Shown: piece after piece, positions 39,020 to 49,246 of the stretch
How positions within the stretch are numbered: the first letter of the stretch is position 1
Layout: every line of letters begins with the position of its first letter
Source: Actinomucor elegans
Taxonomy: Eukaryota; Mucoromycota; Mucoromycetes; Mucorales; Mucoraceae
Assembly: GCA_026027325.1 (NCBI GenBank)
Contig: JAMSLZ010000011.1
Location: forward strand, 62,001-126,000
Direction of reading: 5' to 3'
Length of the DNA stretch: 64,000 bases
Notes under the pieces: model-generated
Databases searched by the model: none
What the model was told of the DNA's origin: nothing
The model's input: the letters and a program-made list of their open reading frames with translations, nothing else
Translations under genes and position numbers: made by a program

Positions 39020-40429
39020 CTACTTCTTCCGCCTTCTTCTAACGTCTTTCTCATACTCGATAATAATATCAGAGTCGTCGAAGTTGTTAGGAGAAAGCCA
39101 ACTATTGCTACTCTCATCATAGCCTACCCACCTAACCAAATACTCTCTACGATGCTTTGGTCCACGATGCCCAACAATGGCCTCAACCTCGTAGTGTCCT
39201 TGTGGTAAGTCCTCGTCGATGGGTTCGTCATCAGAGCCATTATCTTCGTTCACCCCCAAAGAGAGAAACTGCTGCTGTATTTCTTTTACCATCTCAGCAT
39301 CTTGGGACTTTTCCGCAATTGTAAGGGTACTTACTACGTCATAGACATTCTTACTGCTGCCATTTGGAAAGTCGAAGTTAGGCTGCATCCAAAAAGTATG
39401 TTGTTCAGAGCTAGAAACACACCCAATGTTAACAAACTTCTTGATGTTTGCAAGAAGACATGCAAGCTTGAACTGTACCGTGAATGTCTCCATCTCGGTA
39501 ACTCGAATAACGCCTTTACCGTTGAATCGTTGAAATAAGGTTCCAATCTCTCCAAACGTTGCTTCTATCGAGGAACGAAAGCTTCCAAGAATGGAGTTGT
39601 AATTAACTTCTTCTTGTTTCAGACCCACTCCTCGAGACTTACGGATAGGGAATACAAAATTATGGCGATCCAGGTGACGATTATTTGCTACAATACGATC
39701 TATAAAAGTAGTGTATCCACCATCAACGACAACACAATCGTACTTACTAATCTTCTTCTTCAACCGCATATCAGCAAGCATAGACCCATCGTTGTTATCT
39801 GAACATGGTGCCGCATCGGAGACAAACAACACCATCCCATTAACATCTGTACATACTTGTGTTCGGAAGCCAGACTTCTTAAGCTTATACGAATAGAACA
39901 TGGCATGATCTGCAGCGTTGATATATGTTGCTCTAGAATCATGTCCATCTATCATCAAGGTAACATGCTTAAAATCTTCAGGGTTTCGGTGAAGAGCACA
40001 CATAATTCGCAGCTTTGTTGAGGAGAACATCTTTCGTAGGCAATAGTCCAAACAGGTATTCAGCTCCTCTCCGTATTTTGTATAAAAGGCATTGTAAATA
40101 GCATGGTAGCTACTAGAAGGGATGAAACGTGCCATATGCGCAATAGAACAACCGGTAAGAAGCTGGTAGATTATCAACAATCCTTTGTCCACGTTGGAAT
40201 ATGGACCAGGATATTCTTGGTTTGCAAACAGCTCTACGAGAAAGAAAAAAACAGGTATGTAGCCAAGATGCTCCAACACATAAGTTTTTACATGCTGGAT
40301 ATCTTTTACAGGCTTAACCTCAGACCGGTGATACTTAGTCTTTTCCAACACTGGCCAATCTTTAGAAAGAAACTGCCAGTAAGTCGCCATAAGCAACGTA
40401 AACGCATCTACTATTTCTTTCGGAAACAT
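39020..40429 (-). CDS. TDR-3 DDE transposase with C-terminal chromodomain
   Basis: 469 residues, intact. Homologous along its length to the TDR-1 and TDR-2 proteins (YHRSEV, VDKGLLIIYQLLTGCSI). Catalytic residues: D161 in LMIDGHDSR, D236 in VVVDGGYTT and E289 in FRSSIEATFGEIGTLFQRF. The R-xx-IE-xxF...RF helix is typical of IS5/Harbinger-like (DDE_4) folds. The chromodomain is about 408-460 (YEVEAIVGHRG, EYLVRWVGYDESSNSW), followed by a basic tail. It would bind the element ends; the chromodomain may steer insertion to methylated histone H3, as in chromoviral integrases. The latter is inference. Confidence 0.85.
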   Translation of the reverse strand: MFPKEIVDAFTLLMATYWQFLSKDWPVLEKTKYHRSEVKPVKDIQHVKTYVLEHLGYIPVFFFLVELFANQEYPGPYSNVDKGLLIIYQLLTGCSIAHMARFIPSSSYHAIYNAFYTKYGEELNTCLDYCLRKMFSSTKLRIMCALHRNPEDFKHVTLMIDGHDSRATYINAADHAMFYSYKLKKSGFRTQVCTDVNGMVLFVSDAAPCSDNNDGSMLADMRLKKKISKYDCVVVDGGYTTFIDRIVANNRHLDRHNFVFPIRKSRGVGLKQEEVNYNSILGSFRSSIEATFGEIGTLFQRFNGKGVIRVTEMETFTVQFKLACLLANIKKFVNIGCVSSSEQHTFWMQPNFDFPNGSSKNVYDVVSTLTIAEKSQDAEMVKEIQQQFLSLGVNEDNGSDDEPIDEDLPQGHYEVEAIVGHRGPKHRREYLVRWVGYDESSNSWLSPNNFDDSDIIIEYEKDVRRRRKK

Positions 40430-40508
40430 GTTTATTTAAGAATGCTGTAGTATAATAGGAGTTGTATGCTACCAAATGCTGTTGTTCACTCCCAGTCCTA
40501 CAGTGTAG

Positions 40509-40650
40509 CCTTAGGCTCCTTAGTTTCCATTCCCAGGGGGGCTGAAACTATTCAGGTCTCTGGACAAGATCATCCCTTTTGGCCCCCCCCCCTCTCTACT
40601 ACCTTGCTATGGAACGTATGTCTACCAGTGTGTGGTGAGATATCCCACTA
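40509..40650. repeat. TDR-3 right inner inverted repeat
   Basis: Inverse of 37052-37193, ends CCCACTA against the right direct repeat. Confidence 0.9.
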
Positions 40651-40932
40651 GGAGGTCATACAGATACTCGCAATTGTTGTACAATTACTCGTACAGGTTC
40701 TGGGTTAGTGGATGACCTTAGGTATTTACTCATGGGCATATTTTTGGCTGCTGTGATGTTCTCTGGATATGTGTACCCATTTAAATGGCTATTTCCAATT
40801 TTTAAAACGGCTAGAAATATTTGGAATGCCGGAGACATATTGTATAACCACATTCTATTGCACCCGGTCATCCACTAACCCAGAACCTGTACGAGTAATT
40901 GTACAACAATTGCGAGTATCTGTATGACCTCC
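40651..40932. repeat. TDR-3 right terminal direct repeat
   Basis: 282 bp, same orientation and, as far as seen, same sequence as 36770-37051. Followed by ATT. Confidence 0.92.
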
Positions 40933-41169
40933 ATTCCATTCAACGATCAAGCGATGAAGTACGCCTCCTTTCCTGCTTGGGGATGGGATCCTGAGGCTCG
41001 TATGATTTTTGAGTCTTCTGTTTTTCGTAGCATATCTAGTGGCTCACCAACTGGTGCTTCTCGAGGTGGATCTCCTGGCCCATCAACTGCTGCTTCTCGT
41101 AACCAGTTTGATATTTCTTCTTTTCTTCCCTCTTTCACTGAATCACAACAGTAATAAAGATTAGCAATA

Positions 41170-41571
41170 GAGCTACATTACATACCATTAATAATTAATA
41201 TATATATTATAATTATTTTTATATTATTAAATTAAAATTATATAGTTTTCTTTATTTATCAAGTTGTAAGTTGCTAAAAAACTTACGACGTGCTTTTTAA
41301 TCAATTTTAAAAGAAAAAAATTGTCGCACAACAGGGTTTCGATCTGGTGTGAAATATTATGAAAAAAAAAAGTTTAATTGTATTGAAAAGTAATATAAAA
41401 GTTTAATCTTTATAAGTTTTGCATAATTATTGCAATTTCTTATTTTTACGTTAATTACCAAACTTTCAAAAATTACAATAAAAAAGTGTTAAACAAAAAA
41501 AAATATAATTACAAAAAACACTATTTAATTTAAAAACTAATTTTTATTTTTTTTTATTTTTAACGTTGCTC
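41170..41571. repeat. TDR-1b left terminal direct repeat
   Basis: 402 bp, GAGCTACATT...AACGTTGCTC. The transposase stop codon follows at once. Differs from the right repeat mainly in the length of A- and T-runs. Confidence 0.92.
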
Positions 41572-43023
41572 TTAGACATTGATAGAATCCCAATAATTCT
41601 TTAGAATATCTTTTGTTTGAAAGTCACTTTCTTTAATCCAACTGTTTACTTGTTTTTTATAATTTCTCCATTTTACCTCATATTCATATTCATTATTTAT
41701 TTTTCTATGTTGTATTATATATTGTATCTCATATACATTTTTATCAGTACTAGTATTATTATCATCATTATCAATTTGCATTTTATTTTTAGTTAAGCTG
41801 ATTTTAAAATTATTATCAGATAAAAGTTTATTTAGAAGATCATCCTGTAAACTTTTCATATTCATTATATTTTCTTTTTTATATACCGCCTTTATTGATT
41901 TAGTTTCGATATTAAAATCCTTAATAGTATCAAAAAAATCAAAATCTTTTTCCATCCATAGTTTATAATAAGATTTTTCTTCTATATTATTTTTTTCTAC
42001 AAAGTTTTTGATATTAAATAAAACTAATGCTAATTTAATCTGAATGTTATATGTTTTTTCTTTTGTAATTCTTGCATTGGCTTTGTAGCTAAATCTTTTG
42101 AATATATTTGAAAATTTTGCAAAAAAAGTTTCAATGGTACTTCTATATGATCCTAATTGTTTATTAAAATTTAATTCATCAACATCTAAATCAATATTTT
42201 TTTCTTTTTTTATTGGAAAACAAAAGTTATTTTCTGTAATATGTAATCCTACATTATTATATTTTTTTAAAATTTCATCTAATACATTTTCATATAATCC
42301 ATCATAGCATAAACAATCTGTCAGTTTAAAAAATTTCATTAAATTTATATTATTAATAAACATATTATCGTCATTATTAAATTTACATGGTAATGATTCT
42401 GAAACATAGATGATATATCCTGCTGAATCTATAATAAATTGGGTGTTTAATGCATTTTTCTTTAATTTATAAGAATATAAATCTTTTTTATTTAAATCAA
42501 TATCTTCAATTACTATTCTATTATGTCTTCCATCTAAAAGTAATGTACAATGTTCAAAATTTTTAGGATTGTATAATTTACTATATAATAATCTAGTAAT
42601 GCTGTTGCTAAAACAATAAAACATCGTATTATTAACCCAATTTTCTAAAAAATCTATATTATCAATAAAAACAGATTTATAAATTCTATAAAAAGAATCA
42701 TTCTCATCATAAATTTTCATATCATTAATGGAACAACCATCTACTAATAATTTTAAAATCAAAATTCCTTTTTCTACATTATATACTGGTGATGGCATTT
42801 TAATTTTACTACAAATTTCTGTTAAAAATACAAATATAGGAATTGCACCTAATAGTTCATATAATTCTTTTTTTATATTTTGAATGTTAATAAAATTTCC
42901 TATTTTACTTCTATGATATTGTTTTTCAATATTAGATTTATATGTATTATCTAAAAATTTCCAATAATTTGTTTTAATCTCTTCATATTCATTTTCTAAT
43001 AGTTCCTCTATTTCAATTGTCAT
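41572..43023 (-). CDS. TDR-1 DDE transposase with chromodomain, intact
   Basis: 483 residues, ATG at 43021-43023. Catalytic residues D164 (LLLDGRHNR), D241 (CYDGLYENV) and E298 (YRSTIETFFAKF, then NIFKRF). The chromodomain spans about 429-480: YEIQYIIQHRK, YEYEVKWRNYKK, NSWIKESDF. Extremely rich in Lys, Asn, Ile because of the A+T. This is the only intact copy of the family here; copy a differs by a one-base frameshift and few substitutions, so spread is recent. It would act on the element ends. Confidence 0.87.
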   Translation of the reverse strand: MTIEIEELLENEYEEIKTNYWKFLDNTYKSNIEKQYHRSKIGNFINIQNIKKELYELLGAIPIFVFLTEICSKIKMPSPVYNVEKGILILKLLVDGCSINDMKIYDENDSFYRIYKSVFIDNIDFLENWVNNTMFYCFSNSITRLLYSKLYNPKNFEHCTLLLDGRHNRIVIEDIDLNKKDLYSYKLKKNALNTQFIIDSAGYIIYVSESLPCKFNNDDNMFINNINLMKFFKLTDCLCYDGLYENVLDEILKKYNNVGLHITENNFCFPIKKEKNIDLDVDELNFNKQLGSYRSTIETFFAKFSNIFKRFSYKANARITKEKTYNIQIKLALVLFNIKNFVEKNNIEEKSYYKLWMEKDFDFFDTIKDFNIETKSIKAVYKKENIMNMKSLQDDLLNKLLSDNNFKISLTKNKMQIDNDDNNTSTDKNVYEIQYIIQHRKINNEYEYEVKWRNYKKQVNSWIKESDFQTKDILKNYWDSINV

Positions 43024-43054
43024 AAGATGTTCTTATTTTTATTTATATAATAAT

Positions 43055-43062
43055 TCAATTTT
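43055..43062 (-). promoter_or_regulatory. AAAATTGA motif upstream of TDR-1b transposase
   Basis: Minus-strand AAAATTGA about 32 nt before the ATG at 43023, identical context to copy a. Confidence 0.4.
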
Positions 43063-43207
43063 TTAGAAAAAAGTAATTGAGTTTGAATTAATGTTACAGA
43101 AATGATTATAATTATAATTATTTTAATATTAAACATTCAAACATTTGGCAAAAAATAAAATAAAAATTGATACTATGAATCAAAAACAAAGAGCAATTTT
43201 TATATAA

Positions 43208-43606
43208 GAGCTACATTACATACCATTAATAATTAATATATATATTATAATTATTTTTATATTATTAAATTAAAATTATATAGTTTTCTTTATTTATCAA
43301 GTTGTAAGTTGCTAAAAAACTTACGACGTGCTTTTTAATCAATTTTAAAAGAAAAAAATTGTCGCACAACAGGGTTTCGATCTGGTGTGAAATATTATGA
43401 AAAAAAAAGTTTAATTGTATTGAAAAGTAATATAAAAGTTTAATCTTTATAAGTTTTGCATAATTATTGCAATTTCTTATTTTTACGTTAATTACCAAAC
43501 TTTCAAAAATTACAATAAAAAAGTGTTAAACAAAAAAAATATAATTACAAAAAACACTATTTAATTTAAAAACTAATTTTTATTTTTTTTATTTTTAACG
43601 TTGCTC
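43208..43606. repeat. TDR-1b right terminal direct repeat
   Basis: 399 bp, same orientation as 41170-41571, followed by AATA. Confidence 0.92.
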
Positions 43607-43667
43607 AATATAGCATAAAAAAATAGGAAAAAGGATATAATAATATATATATAATTGATACAAAAGC

Positions 43668-46600
43668 CTAAAAGGTGTTCACAATCTTTCTTGGGAGAGA
43701 GACGGATATCATTGAGTTTTCTACGTAAGGCTCAGTAGCAACGCAGGTATGAATACGATGCACTGGCAAGATGGAATGCTTATCGATGGTTTCAAAAGCT
43801 GATTGCCAAACGAAAGCAGAGTGGGCGTTAAATGATTCGAAATAATAAGGCGATTTCTTGAACCATTCTACAAAAGCAAATACATGAGTCACGTCTTGAG
43901 TTTGTGATCTTTGATACACTGGCATTTCAACAACATGACTAAAGAAGTAGGCTACTCTTCCAACACGAAATTCACCATTGACTAAGGCTTCAATGTATAT
44001 TCCTCGTTTGGTTCTTGAAGAAACGGAGCGAATTTGCTGGCCTAGCAGATTAATTTCAGTGAACTTTTTGATTTTCATACTTGCTATAAGAGTTGATCTA
44101 ATTCGATGATGAGGAAGACGGTATTGAACGACATCGTAGTTTAATCGGTAATAGACGTCCTTGTAAAAGTCAAGAAGGCCCTGATGATGCATGCTGTTCA
44201 TCACTACACTTCGATCGAAATGCTTGTGAGAAAAGAAAGACGGAGGAAGAGGTTCAGAACCTGTGACAAGACGTGCGTCATCAGTTGAATGACTAATAAA
44301 AGTAGCCAAATCAAAGCGTTGAGTATTACTACTCAAATCAGTTCCAAGACTATCTTCATCATTATCCAAAGAATCAGCAATACCAGGCAAAAGAGAAGAG
44401 AGAACATTCATCATGATTGGGTTGTTAAATATTCGAGCAGAAAAGCCTTTGATATAATCTTGGGCATGAACATGCTGCAAGTATTTCTTCATGAAGGTCG
44501 CTTCTAATCCTTGCTTGAAATTGGTATTGACATCTTTGATATCACCATTAGCTCTTTCCATGCCATACAACCAGGTCGAATAGATAGGACCAAAGTCACG
44601 TATCGTTTCCTTTAGGTGCAGGTGTAAATGGAAATTAGGTGAGATAATGTTGGCACCGTAGATAACCGAACATTCCTGACCAAATTCTTTCAAAAACTTA
44701 TGAGCTTCGTCAATTTGTGCATTTGTGATGGAGGGCCCACCTAGAATTTGATTTGCTTTCACAAATTTCATCCAACTAGTCAATGCATCACCAGTGATCT
44801 TACCTTTTAAAAGTAAACCAGAATACACGAAAACCCAACTTCGCCATTCATCGCCTTTCATTCCAACGAACCCAGAAGCAATTTTGTGAGCAATCGGTGT
44901 AAACTGCGGGGGCACTGCAATATTCTTGGCTCTTGCTGCCATTACACGAAAGTCTGCGTCAGATAAGTAAACTTGACGAGTAACTGGATTGACAGTCTTT
45001 TTCCACCAATCCATCATCCGCTTTGCTGTGCCTAAGTACAGGTTATGCAAAGCATCCACTGTTGTGCATCTGATCAGATCAAAATACTCCAAACGATGGA
45101 GCTCGCTATACCGTGTACCGTACATTTGTTCTAAGCGCTTTCTATCACCAGTTGTTAATGCTTCCTTCCATTTCAATGCTTGCTGCCTGTTTGATTGCCC
45201 GTCTCTTCGATTCCAAGTAAGATCATCGAGGTTTGATAAATCGCGAGCTTGTGGACGACCAGACTGACCAAGATAACGATCCGAGCATTTATGACAAGGA
45301 ATGAACGAATTGAAGGCAGTAAAACCACAAACCTTCTTTACGGCCGGAAGGTCACAGTTTACCGACATCAATGCTGCACGAACAGACCTACCATCACTCA
45401 AAATCATACCTTCAAACAACACAAGTAATTCATCAACCATTGGTTTTAAAAAATGATTAATTGAATCCAACTCAGGTTCCTTTGGCCCAGGCATGATCCC
45501 AACAAGAATCAGATTCTCTCTGCGAAACCTTTCTGCTCGAGGGAGGTTATTTACAATAAGGTAAATGGCTCCAACAGAATAATTCATCGTCTTGGTGGGT
45601 GAAAACCAATCGACATTAAGTGAAAGCATGAGTGATCCAGGTTGAAGAACAAAAGGGAGACCATCCTTCTTGAAGTTGCTCCAGTAATTGCCGTCAAATA
45701 CATCAAACAAACTGTCTTTAATTGTTGTTCGACTTCTCCAGTTTTCAATTGCAGATGTAAAATGAGGACGAGAGAAAAAGCGCTCAAGAGTAAGTTTTAC
45801 CGAGTTGTAAATGTATTCTTTTTTGGTTGTAAATTGCCACCAGATGAAAGAACTGTCAACTGGTTATGGCATTTTGTTGGTTTGTACGCAGTGATGATCA
45901 TATTTTCGCAACGTTTAATAGTACGGTGAACGATAACAGCGTCATAATCGTAAATACAGTTGCATCTATCGCATACTACGTATGTCCTTACACCTATAAT
46001 ACAACATATTAAAAAAGCTTAGTACTTATATATAAATCAAGAGTATATTTTTCAAAAACAAATACCTTTGGTGACGAAATCAGCTTCAACAATATTTCTA
46101 GCGGTAGCAAGCTTGGAAGGGAAGCGGTAAGGCAAGCTTACAAGGATGAATACAGCGTTGAAAAGCTTGAGGAGCAATTCTGCTGTTGCAATTGATATGC
46201 CGTTGTTTTGAAACAATACGAGAAATACCATCAAGAAGTATGGTAAAACAAGTTCTTCAGTGATATCTACTACTGTTTCTTGTATTTCAACGTCTTCATT
46301 TTCTGTCAGATATAACACAACGTTGAATCAGTCAATTGATTTGTACAAAAATCATTTTTAAGAAACATACCATCAATCAGAGTCTCGCCCTGGCAGTAAT
46401 CAAAATTTTCAACATTGTCAACTTCAAAGTTGACGTCTTGAATTTCTTCAGTAATATCATCATCGTTATCACTAACAAGTTGTTCTTCATTTTCTAGTGA
46501 TTCCGTTTCATTGGTGGTAATTGCTTCTTCTTCTACAATGACTATAAAGACAATTTGTAAGTTCGAAACTATGAATAAGCAAGAAAAGAAATATATCTTA

Positions 46601-46725
46601 CTATTCGAAATTGATTGCATTCTATCTTTTCTTGAATGGCGTAATTTAGTTAAAGGAACAACCATTCCGAAACCACGCGTAGTTTTAGTACATTCAGTGC
46701 ATCTACACACAACTTTCTTTACCAT
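43668..46725 (-). pseudogene. CACTA tnp2-type transposase, four exons, one apparent frameshift
   Basis: Exons 46725-46602, 46541-46371, 46302-46066 and 45994-43668, all with GT..AG and matching phases. Exon 1 has a Cys-rich finger start (CRCTECTKTTRGF). Then come an acidic linker, a membrane-like or helical stretch and a second CDRCNCIYDYDAVIVH finger. The Transposase_21 core has LSLNVDWFSPTK, IVNNLPRAERFRRENLI, GIMPGPKEP, FLKPMVDELL, CDLPAVKKVCGF, CHKCSDRYLG and TVDALHNLYLGT. Near 45819-45824 the run AAAAAA should have one more or one fewer base: the upstream frame meets a stop soon after while the downstream frame carries YNSVKLTLERFF. Either a one-base deletion or a sequencing error. Related gene: 62071 onwards. 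Confidence 0.8.
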
Positions 46726-47628
46726 TGAAGTATATAAACGTTTGTAATATAGAGAAAAACGCTTTTTCGAAAATTGACCCGCCTTTTCTTGTAAATCACG
46801 GCAGGTAGTACGAACAATAATTAATACCAGTTACTTTCAATCAGTAATCAAGGAGCAGGGCGGGATAAAAATAATATTATGCTTTTATTGGCTATTGTTG
46901 TTTCAATAATTAGAAGAAAGAATCATTTTTTGGGGGTTTCAAAACTTCAACAAAAATTCAACAAAAATTCAACAAAAATTCGTTAAATGAAGTTATTTAA
47001 GCGATTTTTACAAGTAAAATATTGCAAAGACACAAATAATTGCTTAACAAAAGTTATAGAAAATTTAATTGTGCATCTAAACATATATATAGCATGCAGA
47101 ACTTTAGTTGTTAGACGAAGTTATTCTTTTATAAGACGTTTTTTGTCATTTTTTTTATTAATTCAACTACAATTCGCATATTTTATATAAGATACAATTC
47201 TCAAAAAATGCAACCAATTTTCATGTGTACATATTATCCTCATAACTACTCTTTAACCATAGAATATAGCTTTAATGGATAATAGCAGGGTGATACAAAC
47301 TCATTTATTATAATTTAAAATCAAGGTTAGACCTTACACGAACCCCATTTGTACAGTCCGCTTATAAGTCGATGTTTTAAGTTGGACTTTAAAGAAACAT
47401 AAATATGAAAATATATATATTCTTCAATATCTCCACAGCCATTATAGATACAAACTTAAAAAAAAAATGGTAACCACAATAAAAAATCATGCTCATTACG
47501 ATTATATCATAAAAAGTGAAAAAATCCTAGTATTGGCCTTTATGTGGTAATAGTTGGAGTGTTACAGCCGTAATAGTCGGACTATTACCATGCTGTTACG
47601 GCCGTAAAAGGAGGTTTTATTTGCAGTG
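46726..47628. other. CACTA right flank and end (…TTTGCAGTG)
   Basis: No gene. It holds the putative promoter of tnp2, TACGGCCGTAA-type subterminal motifs at 47560-47615 and the terminal GCAGTG at 47628. The same segment occurs at 26310-27040. Confidence 0.65.
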
Positions 47629-47685
47629 TATTGGTTAACCTCGAAGAGTTGAACCTACAAACATCCAAAACTTACAAGTATATTC

Positions 47686-47757
47686 TCCTCAATGGTCCAA
47701 CGGCTAGGATTTATCGCTTTCACCGATACGGCCGGGGTTCGACTCCCCGTTGGGGAA
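47686..47757 (+). tRNA. tRNA-Glu (anticodon TTC)
   Basis: Cloverleaf: acceptor TCCTCAA with TTGGGGA plus discriminator A. D arm GGTCCAACGGCTAGGAT region. Anticodon loop CTTTCAC with anticodon TTC. T arm CGGGG-TTCGACT-CCCCG. No intron. Confidence 0.95.
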
Positions 47758-47758
47758 C

Positions 47759-47767
47759 TTTTGTTTT
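47759..47767 (+). terminator. Pol III T-runs after tRNA-Glu
   Basis: TTTTGTTTT begins two bases after the mature 3' end. Confidence 0.55.
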
Positions 47768-47899
47768 ATTGTTTTGATATTTTCTATTTCGTGTGGATAT
47801 CAGATATCAGGTACACACGGTCTTTTTTTTTTTTTTTTTTTTGTATTAAATGTAATTTATTGATCTTAAAGTGGTTTTACAAAGCTAAATTACAAATTA

Positions 47900-49015
47900 T
47901 TAATCTAATGTTGTGCTAGTAGACTCATCAGGAGTTCTACTATCTAAGAACGTGGTGATAACAAGGCTGTTATCTGCCTTGAAGGAATTGAGGACCCAAG
48001 CTGAGGACCAAGTATCATCATGAATAACACATCGCCAATGTGCAGCCCATAGGGTATAGAAGATCGAACCCAAAATGGAAAGCACATCCGCGTCAAGCGG
48101 TTTACAATCAAGGCCACTTAGAGAGACAAGAGCAGCCCAGATGTTCGCATCTGACGGAAAGTCTTCACCCAAAGAGAGAAAGGCAAGAGCTTGGCGCCAG
48201 TAGTCGGACTTTTGCGGGCAACCGACAGCAAAATGGTACAAGTCTTCATTAGCACCGCAGAGAACACAGAAAGGAGAAGGAAACTGCTGAGGACACCAGC
48301 GATTCACCCGAGAGCGGTAACCAATCTTGTCGTGAAGCAGGCGCCACCAGGGAGTGAAAGCCTTGGCCACCATGGGAAGAGGCCAAAACAAACGCCAAAA
48401 GAAAGGACGCAAAAGCAAGTGAGAAGCCACAGCCAAAGGAGGACCAGGGCGAGCGGAAACAACAGAGTGATCAGCGTGCCAGAAGCGACGAAAGACACCA
48501 AGAGGGAGTTTGACCACAGATACCACCGAAGAGGGACCAGAAGGAACAGTCCAATGACGGGTCGATGGCATCCAGGATGAAGCACCAGAACGAGACACAG
48601 GAAGAGCACGCTGTTCATCGTAAGTGAAAGCCACTTTTGACCTCATCACCGGAGGGAGAGCCAGAGAAACAGGACCAAAAGGAGGACTTAAACCATAATA
48701 GACCGACTTGACTTGGCTGGAACTTGGCAGAGCCTTATTGGAGAACAGGGTGCCAGAGTGAATATTCCAGTGGAATATGTCAGACATGAGATACTTGGGA
48801 GCAACAGACGAAGGAACAAAACCAGGAGACAGATCATGATCAACATCAGGAACAGAAGACACCACACAGCACAAAGGAAGATCCAGGAACCACCGAGAAG
48901 ACCAAGAAGAATGCACCACCAAAGGAGGCAGCCGAACCAGAAGCTTGGTTAGATGATCCAGGGTTGGAATACTATTCAACCGAGGCTTGAATCGAGATGG
49001 ATACATCAACCAAGG
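47900..49015 (-). pseudogene. LINE-A copy 2 ORF2, C-terminal part
   Basis: About 370 residues from YPSRFKPRLNS to the end, including FTPWWRLLHDKIGYRSR and the CVLCG finger. Continues 51519-54462 after removal of TDR-2 (AAGG duplicated). Confidence 0.9.
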
Positions 49016-49235
49016 ATAAACATTTACAACTACTTAATATTTTTAACTTTCCTAAAAAATCAAGGCATAAATATAATGTTGCCTTTTTATCCATAAATAA
49101 AATGTTGGTTACTTGTTCTATTTTAGAATAAAATTTATTTATATTATTATTTGTATTCAAAAAAATCTATTATTTCCTAATTTTTTTATATATTGTACTA
49201 TTTTGAACATATTTCTGTAATACTAAATGTTCTTC
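49016..49235. repeat. TDR-2 left terminal direct repeat
   Basis: 220 bp, ATAAACATTTAC...AAATGTTCTTC. Confidence 0.93.
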
Positions 49236-49246
49236 TTATTAATTGA

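Larger units (their letters stand above)
36770..40932 (-). mobile_element. TDR-3: composite element with direct 282-bp repeats, 142-bp inner inverted repeats and two genes
   Basis: Order: repeat 36770-37051, inner inverted repeat 37052-37193, accessory gene, transposase gene, inner inverted repeat 40509-40650, repeat 40651-40932. The outer repeats lie in the same orientation. ATT target duplication at 36767-36769 and 40933-40935. TA lies at each junction between repeat and core, so the core could also be read as a separate element of the form GTGGG...CCCAC flanked by TA. Both genes are open and less AT-rich than TDR-1 and TDR-2. Confidence 0.88.
36402..41154 (+). pseudogene. C-terminal part of an unrecognised spliced gene, split by TDR-3
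   Basis: Exon 36402-36578 (acceptor TTGGTATAG, donor GTAAGT at 36579; LGHRVDMYSQNKEHFEKEYG, then VAGMMSEEESDVD). Exon 36659-36769 (LNNAFDKLDDLWINP ... ITMEQDI). After the 4163-bp TDR-3 insertion the frame resumes at 40936 (PFNDQAMKYASFPAWGWDP) and ends at 41154. The insertion duplicated ATT, and the flanking codons join in frame. The GMxSEEES-type motif followed by a basic stretch is typical of a fungal transposon-associated protein type, as far as I remember. It may be the accessory gene of the CACTA element whose tnp2 is convergent at 43668. The first exons are missing, perhaps removed with the Tc1 copy C insertion. Confidence 0.5.
41170..43606 (-). mobile_element. TDR-1 copy b, complete
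   Basis: 2437 bp: direct repeat 41170-41571, transposase gene, direct repeat 43208-43606. Target duplication AATA at 41166-41169 and 43607-43610. The ends GAGCTACATT and AACGTTGCTC are imperfect inverted copies. No reverse transcriptase is present, so the direct repeats are not LTRs in the usual sense. Inserted between the stop of the gene at 36402-41154 and the end of tnp2. Confidence 0.92.
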
